Part shown: positions 63,935 to 64,000 of the stretch, in pieces
Numbering within the stretch: the first letter of the stretch is position 1
How the letters are laid out: each line of letters opens with the position of its first letter
Origin: Shewanella metallivivens
Lineage (GTDB): Bacteria; Pseudomonadota; Gammaproteobacteria; Enterobacterales; Shewanellaceae
Direction of reading: 5' to 3'
DNA: 64,000 bases
NCBI RefSeq assembly: GCF_028750675.1
Contig: NZ_JAQQPZ010000007.1
Span: forward strand, 62,001-126,000
The notes under the pieces: model-generated
What the model saw: the letters and a program-made list of their open reading frames with translations, nothing else
Told to the model about the DNA's origin: nothing
The model's database searches: none
Program-made: the position numbers and the translations under genes

Positions 63935-64000
63935 GTGTTTATTCAAATCCTAAATTAATCAATATCCATGCTGAACAAGCATATGTGCTGGTTCAAATCG

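Noticed and set aside
1..64000. CRISPR arrays, tRNA and rRNA genes, known riboswitches (including c-di-GMP types) and integrase genes
   Set aside because: I looked for regularly spaced repeats, cloverleaf-type sequences and familiar conserved cores by eye and saw none; covariance-model searches were not possible.

Overview
The window reads as chromosomal DNA from a marine gammaproteobacterium of the Alteromonadales, most likely a Shewanella. The grounds are an Fe-S/flavin D-lactate dehydrogenase of the Dld-II type, a DUF3187 outer-membrane protein, a TIGR02922/DUF2375 small protein, a very high density of c-di-GMP enzymes, and intergenic MITE-like repeats of kinds I associate with Shewanella. 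Base composition is AT-rich and even, and almost all of the DNA is ordinary chromosome. I saw no prophage, integrase, intact insertion sequence, CRISPR array, rRNA or tRNA.

Layout. 1-5.1 kb: the 3' part of a D-lactate dehydrogenase gene, then a COG0523 GTPase overlapping a DEAD-box RNA helicase, then two abutting repeat elements. 5.1-12.9 kb: a membrane PAS-GGDEF-EAL protein, an iron alcohol dehydrogenase, a hotdog thioesterase, threonine aldolase and an exported thiol peroxidase. 12.9-18.5 kb: an MscS channel with an OmpA-like protein, a POT peptide transporter preceded by a possible 24-codon leader ORF, then mlaA followed by an RssB-like response regulator. 18.8-23.4 kb: an orphan FliK-like/FlhB-tail pair, a small membrane protein and a DUF3187 protein. 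23.4-31.5 kb: a CHASE hybrid kinase coupled to a REC-GGDEF regulator, a TetR regulator and a membrane diguanylate cyclase. 31.6-38.9 kb: an exported S9 peptidase, a MITE, a beta-CASP metallo-hydrolase, and a His-rich TonB receptor facing a ZntR-like MerR regulator. 39.2-51.9 kb: a second signalling block with a degenerate GGDEF-EAL-CBS protein, a second CHASE hybrid kinase, a REC-PAS-GGDEF-EAL regulator and an Aer-like chemoreceptor. 51.9-53.4 kb is almost gene-free. 53.4-55.4 kb: a CooA-like regulator and a NapH/CcoG-like polyferredoxin. 55.8-63.9 kb: a long leftward cluster running cysD, cysN, SLC13 permease, cysC, DHH phosphoesterase, small protein, UDP-glucuronate epimerase, galU.

How it fits together. 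Two paralogous CHASE hybrid kinases each sit beside a receiver-bearing c-di-GMP enzyme, which suggests phosphorelay control of c-di-GMP. With three further GGDEF/EAL proteins the window encodes five c-di-GMP enzymes. The sulfate cluster takes up an anion (probably sulfate) and makes APS and PAPS. A DHH phosphoesterase placed next to cysC could remove the by-product pAp. The MerR regulator and the His-rich receptor share a promoter region with the 19-bp spacer typical of MerR activation. The best candidates for something undescribed are the CooA-like regulator next to a polyferredoxin with no CO dehydrogenase in view, the MerR-controlled His-rich receptor, the DHH enzyme in the PAPS cluster, and the FliK/FlhB-tail pair away from flagellar genes.
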